Of a stretch of DNA of 64,000 nucleotides, positions 1-8,237 are shown in pieces. The stretch's first letter is position 1. Each line of letters starts with the position of its first letter. Both the position numbers and the translations under genes were made by a program. The DNA is from Candidatus Zixiibacteriota bacterium (GTDB lineage: Bacteria > Zixibacteria > MSB-5A5 > GN15 > FEB-12): NCBI GenBank assembly GCA_019038695.1, contig JAHOYZ010000024.1, positions 1-64,000 on the forward strand, given 5' to 3'. The notes beneath the pieces were generated by a model. That model searched no databases, was not told the origin of the DNA, and saw only the letters and a program-made list of their open reading frames with translations.

Positions 1-1377
1 GACCGCGTCTCCCTGCTGGCGCAGCACCCGGCGACCGTTGGGCAGCCGACGGAGCAGGGGATAGCCTGGATTTCTGTAGCTGTCGTCCTCGTCGAGATCG
101 AACCACAGGCGCGACGTGCCCTCGTCCACGTCCAGGAGCCAGACGTAGCGCCTGCGGCGTATCCGCTCGCGCTGGGTGAGCATGAGCGTGCCGCCCTCGG
201 CGCCCCAGGCGTTCCGCCAGGGTTGGATACGGTGCTCGGCTCGGAAGATCTCCTGGGGCTTTGCTGTGAAGGGTGCGTCCAAACGCATCAGTCGATCGCG
301 GTGTGATACTTCGGCTACTGGATCTCCTCCGTCGAGCGCCTCAACCCAGAAAAGCGTGTGGGACGTAGTGGGACGCCACGCAACAGAGCGCGGGCCAATT
401 GGCACACCGTGGATCGGGATTTCGTTGGACAGGGGCAGGGAGGCGATGTTCGCTACCAGATCGCCCTCATGGTTCCACACCTCGATCTCGCTTGCGAAGC
501 GCCACCAGGCCACCTCATGGGACCAGGGACCGATCAGACGCTCGATGAGGAGATACTCGCCGTCCGGTGAGAACTCGGCCGTGGTATAGGGAGCGGGTGC
601 ACCGACGGCTTTCAGTTCGGCTGTCCTTGGGTCGACAATCACCAACTCGCAGGTGGTGTAGTACTCGAAGAGGGCATCGTCGTGAGCAGTCTCGAGCAGG
701 TTGCGCGCCTCGTAAGTGGAGCGGGCCGAGGCTCCCGCTCCCTCAAGGATCTCCGGACCTGCCGGTATGGCTGGCGGCTCGGGAGCCGGTCCACGCTTGG
801 GGATACGGCGGACAAGCAGGCGCTCCTGGTCGGGTAGCCAGCTCACGGCGGTGCCCATCAGCGGGTTGAGAGCCAGGTTCTCGATCTTGGTCACGTTGCC
901 TTCCACTGAGCCGACCCAAAGGCCGATGTGATCGGCGTGCCCGACGGTGAGCGCGAAGCGGTGGCCGTCCACGGTCCATTCCACGTCGTGGACCTCGCTG
1001 TTCGCCAGTAGATCGAGCGGTGTCGTAGCTCCATCCTCGACCCGGACTAGGCGGGGGGAGGTGCCCCCGTGATCGCCATGGTAGCCGTTGACGGCGGGAT
1101 TGACCCTGATGCCGGCCAGCTTGTGCATCGGTGCGGCTCGCTCGGCGAGGGGAGGATATTGCACGGGATCTGCGTGGAGCATGTACTCGCCAGTTGGAGC
1201 CGTCCACACCCAGGGGAGCCGCTTTGCGTGGAGCACCTCCAGTAAGTCTTCGGGCGGAGACCGCCATTCGGTTGTCGGCTGCATGCTGTCGTCGGAAGCC
1301 CCTGAGCTAGCTGCCGTCACAAACCCCACCATCGTCATTACAAGTAGAGTAGCTACTATCACGATTGTTCTTTTCAT
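1..1377 (-). CDS. S9-family (prolyl oligopeptidase-like) peptidase, N-terminal part
   Basis: The reading frame is open for 459 codons from an ATG at 1377 to the left edge, so the gene is partial and has no stop in the window. AGGAGGT lies six bases before the ATG. Residues 1-25 form a Sec signal peptide (MKRTIVIVATLLVMTMVG). The rest has the WTVDG, LWVGSVEG and FSPDGEYLL strands of a beta-propeller, and a TYEARNLL segment typical of S9 dipeptidyl/oligopeptidase propellers. The catalytic alpha/beta-hydrolase domain would lie beyond the left edge. By family it should be a periplasmic or secreted serine exopeptidase or oligopeptidase. The gene is visibly G+C-richer than the DNA after it (41 of 60 bases in 1021-1080). 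I am confident of the reading frame and fairly sure of the family. The substrate is unknown. Confidence 0.8.
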   Translation of the reverse strand, partial: MKRTIVIVATLLVMTMVGFVTAASSGASDDSMQPTTEWRSPPEDLLEVLHAKRLPWVWTAPTGEYMLHADPVQYPPLAERAAPMHKLAGIRVNPAVNGYHGDHGGTSPRLVRVEDGATTPLDLLANSEVHDVEWTVDGHRFALTVGHADHIGLWVGSVEGNVTKIENLALNPLMGTAVSWLPDQERLLVRRIPKRGPAPEPPAIPAGPEILEGAGASARSTYEARNLLETAHDDALFEYYTTCELVIVDPRTAELKAVGAPAPYTTAEFSPDGEYLLIERLIGPWSHEVAWWRFASEIEVWNHEGDLVANIASLPLSNEIPIHGVPIGPRSVAWRPTTSHTLFWVEALDGGDPVAEVSHRDRLMRLDAPFTAKPQEIFRAEHRIQPWRNAWGAEGGTLMLTQRERIRRRRYVWLLDVDEGTSRLWFDLDEDDSYRNPGYPLLRRLPNGRRVLRQQGDAV

Positions 1378-2023
1378 TCTTGACCTCCTGAGTCTATCCC
1401 GTTCTTTCACATAGTTTGAGAGCTGGTTCTGCTGGGTAGCTACTGGTTAAGATGTCCTCTTTCGGTTTCCGAAATGGTGTGACACGTCACTGATTTCTTT
1501 CATGAGGCCGTAACGCAATAATACCTCCTCGATCTCCCGCCTCCTAGTCCGACGTTGCTCAGAAGGCCGTAGCGTCCAGTTAGTGTACGCCTGCAAACAA
1601 AGTGGGCAGGTAATGAGAGTCAAGTTACAATTCACTTGGTGGCCATCGTGATCTGAAAGGCGTATCGCCGTGGTTTGGTGAAGATTCAACGCTTTGGTCT
1701 CTACTTATGAATTGTCTACTTGACAGGGAAGCTTACGGAAAGTTTCACAGTCAAAATACCGTCACAAACTTAGATGTGACAGGGCACATACAGTTGATAT
1801 GTTGTACCATAGCAATTCAGGGACTTGAATACTTTGTACAAATCTGCCGCCGAGTGTGATAGCATTGTGATCTTCCACATTCAGCAAAGGGCTGCAATCT
1901 ATAGAAGTCGGTGATCAAAGATAATTCCTAGTCAAGATCAGACCATAGTTTCACACATGACACCAGCTGGTCCAACAACGGAGGGTTTGCCAACAAGTCT
2001 GCCCCATTGCCCGCTTTATTCGC

Positions 2024-2052
2024 TTGACAATCATTTCGTCATTTAGCATAAT
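2024..2052 (+). promoter_or_regulatory. sigma70-type promoter of the HTH regulator
   Basis: A perfect TTGACA at 2024-2029 and CATAAT at 2047-2052 are separated by exactly 17 bases, about 55 bases before the regulator start codon. It is the most canonical promoter I noticed in the window and probably drives the whole sulfur module. Confidence 0.7.
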
Positions 2053-2057
2053 ACCAT

Positions 2058-2075
2058 AGAATCGATAGAATCGAT
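2058..2075 (+). promoter_or_regulatory. tandem 9-mer, possible operator
   Basis: AGAATCGAT occurs twice head to tail, directly after the -10 box and inside the expected leader. Its position suggests a repressor site, perhaps for the HTH protein encoded just downstream. Binding is inference. Confidence 0.4.
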
Positions 2076-2104
2076 AAATTCAATAGTGTCATAGGAGACG
2101 ACTT

Positions 2105-2863
2105 GTGATGACTAAAGGCTCCTACAAGGACTATCTCACTACAGGGCAAATTGCTGCGCTTTGTTCAGTAACTCCGGATACTGTTCTCAAGTGGATCAGA
2201 GCTGGTAGACTATCTGCTCGACGCACTCCTGGAGGACATCATCGCGTTCCTCGATCTGCACTTGACTCCTTTCTTGGCAGTGGAGAGTCAACCCCTACAA
2301 CGCAGAAGCGTGCTTCGATCCATTACTGCTGGGAGTTCAACTCGCAGGATGGCAAGATCACGTCAGAATGCCAGGACTGTGTAGTCTATCGTTCCCGCAG
2401 CCTTCGCTGCTACGAAATCTCTGGCTTACCTATCAAGGCTGGACATGCCAGGCGATTCTGCAAGAGTAGCTGCGAGGAATGCGACTACTTCAAGATGGTG
2501 CGTGGGCAAGCTCCGAATGTCCTGGTCGTTACTGATCAACAAGATGTGCGCACTTCACTTGAAGTCGACTCAGAACATTTCAGCTACAATGTAAAGATAA
2601 CAGACTGCGAATACAGATGTTCAATGGAGATCGAGGGATTTCGACCCGATTATGTGGTTATCGACTGTTCACTAGGCAGCATTCGCAGCCGGGATTTTGC
2701 GCAGTTGCTCGCCGATGATCCTCGGATCCCCTTCGTCAAGGTAATACTCGTGGGCAACGGGCGCAAGCTCCCGGACGAATGCAACAAGCTAGTTTATGCG
2801 TTAGATCAGCGTCGTTTCACAGCCCGAACGCTTTCTGATCTGATTTCAGGAGAAATCTCATAG
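2105..2863 (+). CDS. HTH / Cys-rich / receiver-like transcriptional regulator
   Basis: The protein has 252 residues in three parts. Residues 11-57 form a MerR/excisionase-type winged HTH (LTTGQIAALCSVTPDTVLKW, then TPGGHHRVPRSAL). Residues 75-126 carry seven cysteines (75, 89, 92, 102, 119, 123, 126) in CxxC and CxxxCxxC spacing, suited to a metal or Fe-S centre. Residues 136-250 look like a degenerate response-regulator receiver with Asp187 at the end of the third strand and acidic residues near 144-147. AGGAG at 2093-2097 serves either GTG 2105 or ATG 2108. It is the first gene behind a strong promoter and precedes the DsrC/DsrMK-like genes, so it probably controls them in response to redox, sulfur or metal state. 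The domains are seen; the signal is inferred. Confidence 0.75.
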   Translation: MMTKGSYKDYLTTGQIAALCSVTPDTVLKWIRAGRLSARRTPGGHHRVPRSALDSFLGSGESTPTTQKRASIHYCWEFNSQDGKITSECQDCVVYRSRSLRCYEISGLPIKAGHARRFCKSSCEECDYFKMVRGQAPNVLVVTDQQDVRTSLEVDSEHFSYNVKITDCEYRCSMEIEGFRPDYVVIDCSLGSIRSRDFAQLLADDPRIPFVKVILVGNGRKLPDECNKLVYALDQRRFTARTLSDLISGEIS

Positions 2864-2949
2864 TTATGTTAGTCGTCAGAATCAGTTTGGGGACCAGAGA
2901 GGATTATCGTAGAGATAGGATCTAATACCTACTTGATATTGGAGGAATT

Positions 2950-3267
2950 ATGTCAGAGTCAGGTAACGAAAATGTGGACAACGTGGAAAACGAAGATGGC
3001 TTCCTGAGGGAAATGTCGTCGTGGTCCCGAGAGATTGCTGAGGAACTTGCCCATAGGAATGACATTGGCCCTCTAACGGAGGACCATTGGAAAATCATCG
3101 AGTTTGTGAAGGAGTACTTCGAGAAACACAAGAGAGGTCCATCGATCCTGGAAATCAGTAAGCGAACCAACTTCGATTCGAAGAAAATCTGTACTTTGTT
3201 CCCGTGTGGTGTTGCCAGAGGAGCATATCGGTTGGCTGGCTTGCCGAGACCGAGCGGATGTCTGTAG
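2950..3267 (+). CDS. DsrC/TusE-family sulfur-carrier protein, single domain
   Basis: The 105-residue protein follows the DsrC pattern along its whole length: DGFL near the start, LTEDHW at about 38-43, then FPCGVARGAY and AGLPRPSGCL at the end. Members of this family carry sulfur or disulfide equivalents on a swinging C-terminal arm. Classical DsrC uses two arm cysteines (Cys93 and Cys104 in the 105-residue Desulfovibrio protein). Here Cys104 is present as the penultimate residue but position 93 is Tyr, so on its own it cannot form the intramolecular disulfide. It resembles TusE in that respect, but no tusBCD genes are near and the neighbours are DsrM/DsrK-like. GGAGG lies four bases before the ATG. 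It probably works with the membrane complex encoded next. Confidence 0.85.
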   Translation: MSESGNENVDNVENEDGFLREMSSWSREIAEELAHRNDIGPLTEDHWKIIEFVKEYFEKHKRGPSILEISKRTNFDSKKICTLFPCGVARGAYRLAGLPRPSGCL

Positions 3268-3356
3268 CCTGCTGTCGAAAAGGTGCAGATAGTCATATGA
3301 AACTACCCCTCCATAGGTTTGAGAGAAGCAGATAAACGCTCGGAAAGGAGCTTACT

Positions 3357-4055
3357 TTGAATTACTTCATTCTTGGCATTCTACCATTCATTACCGTGTT
3401 GATTTTCGTGCTCGGAATGGGATACAGGCTTTATACCTGGTTTCACACACCGCAACCAGGTGCACTGACTCTCTTCCCGGCTCCAAAAGCTGGGTCAGAG
3501 ACTTTCTTTAATGTACTCAAGGAATCGTTTCTATTCCCAAGTCTCTTTCAGGGAGACAAGGTCCTCTGGGGAATTTCCTGGATATTTCATGTCATGCTCG
3601 CTTTGATCTTTGTCGGACACATACGAGTTGTCACTGATTTTCCGAAGCTGTGGGCAGCTCTTGGTATCAATGCAGATAAGATGAGTGCTGTCTCCGGTGG
3701 TGCAGCAGGTATCTTGATTATGGTCCTTGCGATTGTGCTAATAGTGCGAAGACTTGCTGTACCGCGCGTTCGACAAATCTCTAATCTTCCTGACTATATA
3801 ACTCTGCTGTTGATCACTGCCATTCTTGTTACCGGTAACGCCATGAGGTTTGGAGAGCATTTCGATCTGGAAATAACCAGAACATATTTCTCGGCTCTCT
3901 TCACATTCTCACTTAGTGCGGCGATAATACCGCAGGTTGGTATGTTTACGCTGCACTTCCTACTGGCGCAGCTCTTGATCATTTTTATCCCTTTCAGCAA
4001 AATCATGCACTTTGGCGGGATGTTCTTCACTCAGACTGTTATTAAGAAAGCTTAG
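3357..4055 (+). CDS. DsrM/HdrE-like membrane cytochrome b subunit
   Basis: The 232-residue protein has about five hydrophobic spans and the layout of the nitrate reductase gamma/DsrM/HdrE cytochrome b family. Histidines in or near membrane helices (H78, H88, H168, H200, H218) are candidate haem ligands. The start is TTG at 3357, with AAGGAG six bases upstream. By family it takes electrons from menaquinol and passes them across the membrane to the DsrK-like subunit encoded 15 bases downstream. It completes a minimal DsrMK-type pair. No DsrJ, DsrO or DsrP genes follow. The family is clear; the direction of electron flow is not visible from sequence. Confidence 0.8.
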   Translation: MNYFILGILPFITVLIFVLGMGYRLYTWFHTPQPGALTLFPAPKAGSETFFNVLKESFLFPSLFQGDKVLWGISWIFHVMLALIFVGHIRVVTDFPKLWAALGINADKMSAVSGGAAGILIMVLAIVLIVRRLAVPRVRQISNLPDYITLLLITAILVTGNAMRFGEHFDLEITRTYFSALFTFSLSAAIIPQVGMFTLHFLLAQLLIIFIPFSKIMHFGGMFFTQTVIKKA

Positions 4056-4070
4056 AAGGGAGACAGCATT

Positions 4071-5402
4071 ATGACGAAGAATCCTGAGGCTCATGAGGCA
4101 ATCAAGCAGAAGACTACTGGAAGCAAGATAAACGAGGAAGTCACCAGTGCCTGTAGATCCATCGATAAAGGTCCTCGTGTATTGAAACTATATATGGAGA
4201 TGTGCGCAAAATGTGGTACCTGCGCCGAGCAATGTCCTGTCTATAAGGGTGGCCCGACGGATCTGCGCAATCCAGTTCTACGCTCCGACCTGATCCGCTC
4301 TATCTATAAGAGACATGAGACGATGTCGGGCAAATTGCTTGGGAAAGCCGTTGGTGCAGAAGATTTCAACGGCGATATGCAACAATTCGTTGACGCCTTT
4401 TACGAGTGCACTGGCTGTCGCCGCTGTGCAACCTTCTGTCCGATGAGTATAGACAATTCGGTGATAACCAGGAAAGGAAGAGCAATCGCGGATAAACTGG
4501 GTTGGACACCCGAGAACCTGCAGAAGGTAGTTGCCATCTCTCTCGAAACCGGGAACACTGATGGCGCGTCCAAAGTGGCTTTTACTGAATCAGTCAAGTT
4601 TCTTGAGGAAGAAATCAAGGACAATTGTGGGATAGATGTCAGGATCCCTTATGATGAAGTTGGTGCTGATGTCTTCTTTGTTCCGCCTTCTGGTGACTTA
4701 TTAGTCAATCCTGAAGCTGTCATGGGGATTGCCAAGGTATTCCACATGACTGGAGTATCGTGGACTCTAAGTTCAAAGGCTTTTGATGGCGCAAATTATG
4801 GTTTGTTCACGGGTGATGATGCCTCGATGAAACTGGACAACAAGTTGTACGTCGAGGAATGCAAACGCCTCGGCAGCAAGACCATGATGATGGGTGAATG
4901 TGGTCACGCCCATCGTATCATGAAGTTCATTATGGAAAAAGCCGGTTGGTGGGGTAAACTTCCTTTTGAGATCACGAACGTTCTCCAGTACACTGCGAAA
5001 TGTGTTGAGAACGGCGAAATCAAATTCGACAAGGATCGTAACCCTGATCCGGTCGCTTATCACGATCCCTGTAACTTCGGACGGAGTTGCGGGATTGTCG
5101 AGGAGCCTCGAATCATCATGAAAGCAGCCTGCGCTGACTTCCGCGAGATGACTCCCAATCGTAGCCAAAACTGGTGCTGCGGCGGCGGCGGTGGTTTGTC
5201 TGCCATGGATGATATTCATGAATTTCGAATGAATGTATCTGGAACGATGAAATTGATGCAGATTGACGCTACCGGAGCGAAGTTCTGTGCTGCACCATGT
5301 TCCAATTGCAAAAGACAGCTAATACAGCTAATGGAATACCACAAACGGGACGTTGTAATTGGAGGTGTGCACGACGTAGTATTTAACTCGATCGTGATGT
5401 AG
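4071..5402 (+). CDS. DsrK/HdrD-like Fe-S protein with CCG domains
   Basis: The 443-residue protein begins with two [4Fe-4S] ferredoxin motifs, C45-x2-C48-x2-C51-x3-C55-P and C113-x2-C116-x2-C119-x3-C123-P. It ends with two CCG modules: HDPCNFGRSCG with NWCCGGGGG, and FCAAPCSNCK. This is the architecture of DsrK and of HdrD, whose CCG region binds the special cluster that reduces disulfides. The spacing to the DsrM-like gene is 15 bases, so the two subunits are made together. Its likely substrate is a disulfide or trisulfide on the DsrC-type proteins of this module. No dsrAB genes are seen in the window, so true sulfite respiration is not supported here. Confidence 0.85.
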   Translation: MTKNPEAHEAIKQKTTGSKINEEVTSACRSIDKGPRVLKLYMEMCAKCGTCAEQCPVYKGGPTDLRNPVLRSDLIRSIYKRHETMSGKLLGKAVGAEDFNGDMQQFVDAFYECTGCRRCATFCPMSIDNSVITRKGRAIADKLGWTPENLQKVVAISLETGNTDGASKVAFTESVKFLEEEIKDNCGIDVRIPYDEVGADVFFVPPSGDLLVNPEAVMGIAKVFHMTGVSWTLSSKAFDGANYGLFTGDDASMKLDNKLYVEECKRLGSKTMMMGECGHAHRIMKFIMEKAGWWGKLPFEITNVLQYTAKCVENGEIKFDKDRNPDPVAYHDPCNFGRSCGIVEEPRIIMKAACADFREMTPNRSQNWCCGGGGGLSAMDDIHEFRMNVSGTMKLMQIDATGAKFCAAPCSNCKRQLIQLMEYHKRDVVIGGVHDVVFNSIVM

Positions 5403-5679
5403 ATAAGTACTGATTCTGAGAAGATTGAGAGGAGTGACTGAAAGAAGTCGCATAGATCAAAGTGTTAATCTATTTCAGGCATGCATGCTGATAGTGGTGC
5501 CTGACTCACCATCCATGCGTTCTACATCTCATCGGATGTGTGGTAATAGTTGGATTATACATCAGGTTCAGAGTGCCATCAACAATCTGAATGGATTCGA
5601 GTGCTTGGCTTGCAATTGAAATCACCTGTATGTGGAAGATTGTCCAAATGAAGTCACTACATGGACTCAGGAGGTTCAC

Positions 5680-6516
5680 ATGAACAATGTACCATGCAGG
5701 AACCGGACATTCCTTCTAGAACTTAGGTCAGTATATGATTACGTCCTGAGCGAGTACTCCCATTGGCTGATGTGTATGACTCATAGGCTTGGGCGCGAAT
5801 CGGCCTTGGAAGTATGGAACGACGCATTGTTGCGATTTGATGTGGAGTTTTTGGATCAAATACTCTCAAACGGCTGGAGCGAAGCACCCAGTTCCTGCAA
5901 TATCGCAGACTCAGAGCGCCCTATGGAAGGAATCCTGGAAGTGTTCTTTGCTGATCACGACAGTAATGACGAAGAGGATGAAGATAGAGAAATCATCATG
6001 GCTGCACCCCCTTTGCTCCAGATTAGGGAGAAGTTAGCCCAGGGTCCCATACACAGATCTTCGACCACCTACGAGGCCATACATCTATACTGCCATGGTT
6101 TTGCACTGATGGCCGAATCACTGATTGACCGTTTCGGTTGCTTAGGTATGCTTCTTGCCTATGATATCAGACTGGAAGAGATTGCGATGACAAATTTCGA
6201 GAAACTCAGCGTTGAGGAATTTATCAAGAGACGTCGAACTCGATTCAGCAAAGATCCAGAGGAACTCGAAATACACTCGGCCGGATTGGAAGCGGAACTC
6301 ATCAGCTCATCTGATACTGAGATAGTAACTCACACAACGGAATGTGAGTGGGTAAGGTATTATAGAGACCACCATCCCACTGTAGGCTATCTTATGTGCT
6401 GCAGTGTCGATGATATTGCATACAGAGCAATAAACGAACGCCTTCGTCTGCAGCGCACGACCACACTGATGGAAGGTAGTTCATGCTGTGATTTCAGAAT
6501 TTTCGCTGTTGAGTAA
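5680..6516 (+). CDS. ATC-hydrolase-like protein (L-2-amino-thiazoline-4-carboxylate hydrolase family)
   Basis: The start is set at ATG 5680 because AGGAGG lies five bases before it, giving 278 residues. The last 70 residues carry the family's signature: CEWVRYYRDHHP, then GYLMCCSVDD, then RTTTLMEGSSCCDF. Family members open amino-thiazoline rings on a route to cysteine, but most genomic copies are uncharacterised and may act on other sulfur compounds. An acidic stretch with DSNDEEDEDRE lies near residue 95. The gene sits between dsrK-like and tandem dsrC-like genes on the same strand, so a role in the same thiol chemistry is a fair inference. The 277-base gap before it may contain its own promoter. 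Confidence 0.65.
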   Translation: MNNVPCRNRTFLLELRSVYDYVLSEYSHWLMCMTHRLGRESALEVWNDALLRFDVEFLDQILSNGWSEAPSSCNIADSERPMEGILEVFFADHDSNDEEDEDREIIMAAPPLLQIREKLAQGPIHRSSTTYEAIHLYCHGFALMAESLIDRFGCLGMLLAYDIRLEEIAMTNFEKLSVEEFIKRRRTRFSKDPEELEIHSAGLEAELISSSDTEIVTHTTECEWVRYYRDHHPTVGYLMCCSVDDIAYRAINERLRLQRTTTLMEGSSCCDFRIFAVE

Positions 6517-6685
6517 ACGGCCTTCCGAACTTGACTACTGTTCTGAGTAGCTTTGAATTGCCCAGCCTGAATGCAGCAGCTATTCTCCTAGCGTCTAATC
6601 AGTTTCAGTTGCTTTGTCCCTTCATATTTCTTATCCTGATTAAGGCTAAGTGGCCAGAGCTTCACTGGCGTGAGAGGACTAATGG

Positions 6686-7339
6686 ATGGATCAGCAGACT
6701 GTCACTTTCAATGGAAAAGAGTATGAGCTTGACGGCTATGGCTTTCTTGATCTGCCTGACAAATGGGACGAGGATTTTGCTGATGGAATGGCTGGAATGG
6801 TGGGCATATATGACGGCCTAACAGAGGACCACTGGAAATTCATTCACTATGTCAGAGGAAAATTCCTTGCAGAAAACACTGTCCCTGTCGTTGTGATAGC
6901 CTGCTCAGACAACGAAATGAGATTGAGCAGACTCCGCGAACTTTTTCCTGCTGGGTATCATCGCGGCGCTTGCAGGATTGCTGGTATCAACTTTGCTTTC
7001 ATGTCTGAAAGTAATATCTGGCTCACCTACGAAACTGCCCCTCCGGTTGAGGCTGAACACAAAGTGGATGAGCTTGGCTTCCTCCAGGATTTCGAGAAAT
7101 GGAACGAGCGATTTGCCCAGTGGGTTGTACTCAATTGGAGCCTTCCTGACGGTCTGACTGAGGAACACTGGGTGATCATTCGATTTTTAAGAGATATCTA
7201 TCGTGGCACAAATAATGTTCCCACAATATACGAAGTGTGCCGATCATGCAACATTGAGCTTGATGATTTCGGGAAACTCTTTCCCAAGGGATATCGCCGA
7301 GGCGCGTGTCGGGCAGCGGGACTTCCGCTTCTGGCCTGA
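6686..7339 (+). CDS. tandem-domain DsrC homologue
   Basis: The 217 residues are two DsrC domains in a row. Each has a GFL...W entry (about 19-27 and 132-141), LTE-D/E-HW (45-50 and about 157), an FPxGY turn and RGAC-R-AG (Cys96 and Cys208). Both halves keep the inner arm cysteine (equivalent to Cys93) and both lack the last PxPxGCx segment, so neither has the penultimate cysteine. The second copy stops at LPLLA just where that segment would begin. This is the mirror image of the single-domain homologue at 2950-3267. GAGAGGA lies eight bases before the ATG. It could be the redox partner or a regulatory decoy. I know of no fixed function for fused DsrC pairs. Confidence 0.8.
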   Translation: MDQQTVTFNGKEYELDGYGFLDLPDKWDEDFADGMAGMVGIYDGLTEDHWKFIHYVRGKFLAENTVPVVVIACSDNEMRLSRLRELFPAGYHRGACRIAGINFAFMSESNIWLTYETAPPVEAEHKVDELGFLQDFEKWNERFAQWVVLNWSLPDGLTEEHWVIIRFLRDIYRGTNNVPTIYEVCRSCNIELDDFGKLFPKGYRRGACRAAGLPLLA

Positions 7340-7474
7340 GATGTTTCCATTTACCTGAGAACACGGTTTGACCTGTCCCAGTTATCGATACAGTTTGAGG
7401 GTTAGTTGCAGCGGTTCAGCCTAATCTGGGTACGAAGTAAATCAGAGCTAAAGCTATACGGGTCATTGAACAGT

Positions 7475-7503
7475 GGCTTCCCCACACACGTGGGGATGAA
7501 CCG
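7475..7503 (+). repeat. single orphan type I-E-like CRISPR repeat
   Basis: The 29 bases match the type I-E repeat form: a CTTCCCC start, a 6-bp stem (CCCCAC at 7480-7485, GTGGGG at 7490-7495) around an ACAC loop, and an ATGAACCG end. No second copy lies one spacer away and no cas gene is in the window, so it is an isolated unit, either a relic or a chance insertion. Confidence 0.6.
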
Positions 7504-7572
7504 GCACAATGGCGGGAGAACCGGGAGCTATCTACAGAACTGTAAAATACGATAGGTTTTGACGATGTACAG

Positions 7573-7806
7573 CTGCGATGGTCTGAGATAGTGATCTAAG
7601 TCACCAGATCCCAGATAGTGGCTGCGTTCGAGGGAACATGTGCCCCAGTAGCACTTGAACAGATCTGATGATTAGCTCGTAGAGTTGTGCTAATGGTTGT
7701 TCATGTCCAACTAACCAACGGAAACGTTGTGGGTTAGGTGGGTCATGGACTTGATTCAGAGAGCTTGCGGTTCACGGTTGGTTCGAAGAGGGTACAAAGA
7801 TGCTCC
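7573..7806. repeat. 234-bp dispersed intergenic repeat, copy A
   Basis: It aligns without net gaps to 22809-23042 (234 bp each). Conservation is strongest in the first 85 bases (ATGGTCTGAGATAGTGATCT...) and the last 30 (GTTCGAAGAGGGTACA...ATGCTCC). The middle has diverged. Short dyads such as GTGA/TCAC in the conserved head could be RNA stems. It contains no open frame. Confidence 0.7.
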
Positions 7807-8237
7807 GTACGTGAACCACGTTTCGAACTTGATTGCACAGTTGTACCACATTGCACCAATTTGAACCGTTTTTTGAATGTCGTCATAGAGGTACAAACTG
7901 GTACAGTCAAGCCTTGGTCATTGTCAATTATATTGGGGCAGGGGAGAGGGATACGAAGATCAGTCCGTGAGCACGAATGTCGACGGGAGGGGATAAGATG
8001 GTCCACCTGAAAGGATAGTCAAGGACAAGTCGGGGCAATTAGGATTGATCCCACTCAGTCGACTGCAGCTCGAAACCTATCTTTGCATGCCACCGGCAAT
8101 TGTCATCACTCTGGCTCATGTCCAGCATTGAGCTCTTCAAGCAGGGGAGCGATATTCCTGGTTTCAAGAGGTAGCTGGCGGCAACGACAATAATCACATC
8201 CTGCGAAAGCGGGTAGACAGCCTCCAGGCAGAGATCA

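Larger units (their letters stand above)
1378..2104. other. intergenic region, A+T-rich
   Basis: This 727-base gap separates the divergently transcribed S9 peptidase and HTH regulator. The last 80 bases hold the regulator promoter and a tandem 9-mer, listed separately. An 80-codon frame at 1447-1689 (-) has one CPLC motif but no ribosome site I trust and is not called. I see nothing else. Confidence 0.5.
7340..8237. other. long intergenic region with repeats
   Basis: This 898-base stretch has no convincing gene. It holds one CRISPR-like repeat (7475-7503) and one 234-bp dispersed repeat (7573-7806). Overlapping frames on both strands at 7738-8010 lack ribosome sites and family features. The last 200 bases show nothing I can name. 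Confidence 0.5.

Noticed and set aside
743-1267. Minus-strand frame of 174 codons
   Set aside because: It lies in another frame inside the S9 peptidase gene, which has a signal peptide, ribosome site and family motifs.
1447-1689. 80-codon minus frame with a CPLC motif
   Set aside because: Only one Cys pair, no partner motif, no good ribosome site and no family resemblance.
5425-5619. 64-codon plus frame between the DsrK-like and ATC-hydrolase-like genes
   Set aside because: No ribosome site, low-complexity composition and no motif.
7738-8010. Frames of about 90 codons on both strands
   Set aside because: They mirror each other across the edge of repeat copy A and neither has a start signal or family features.
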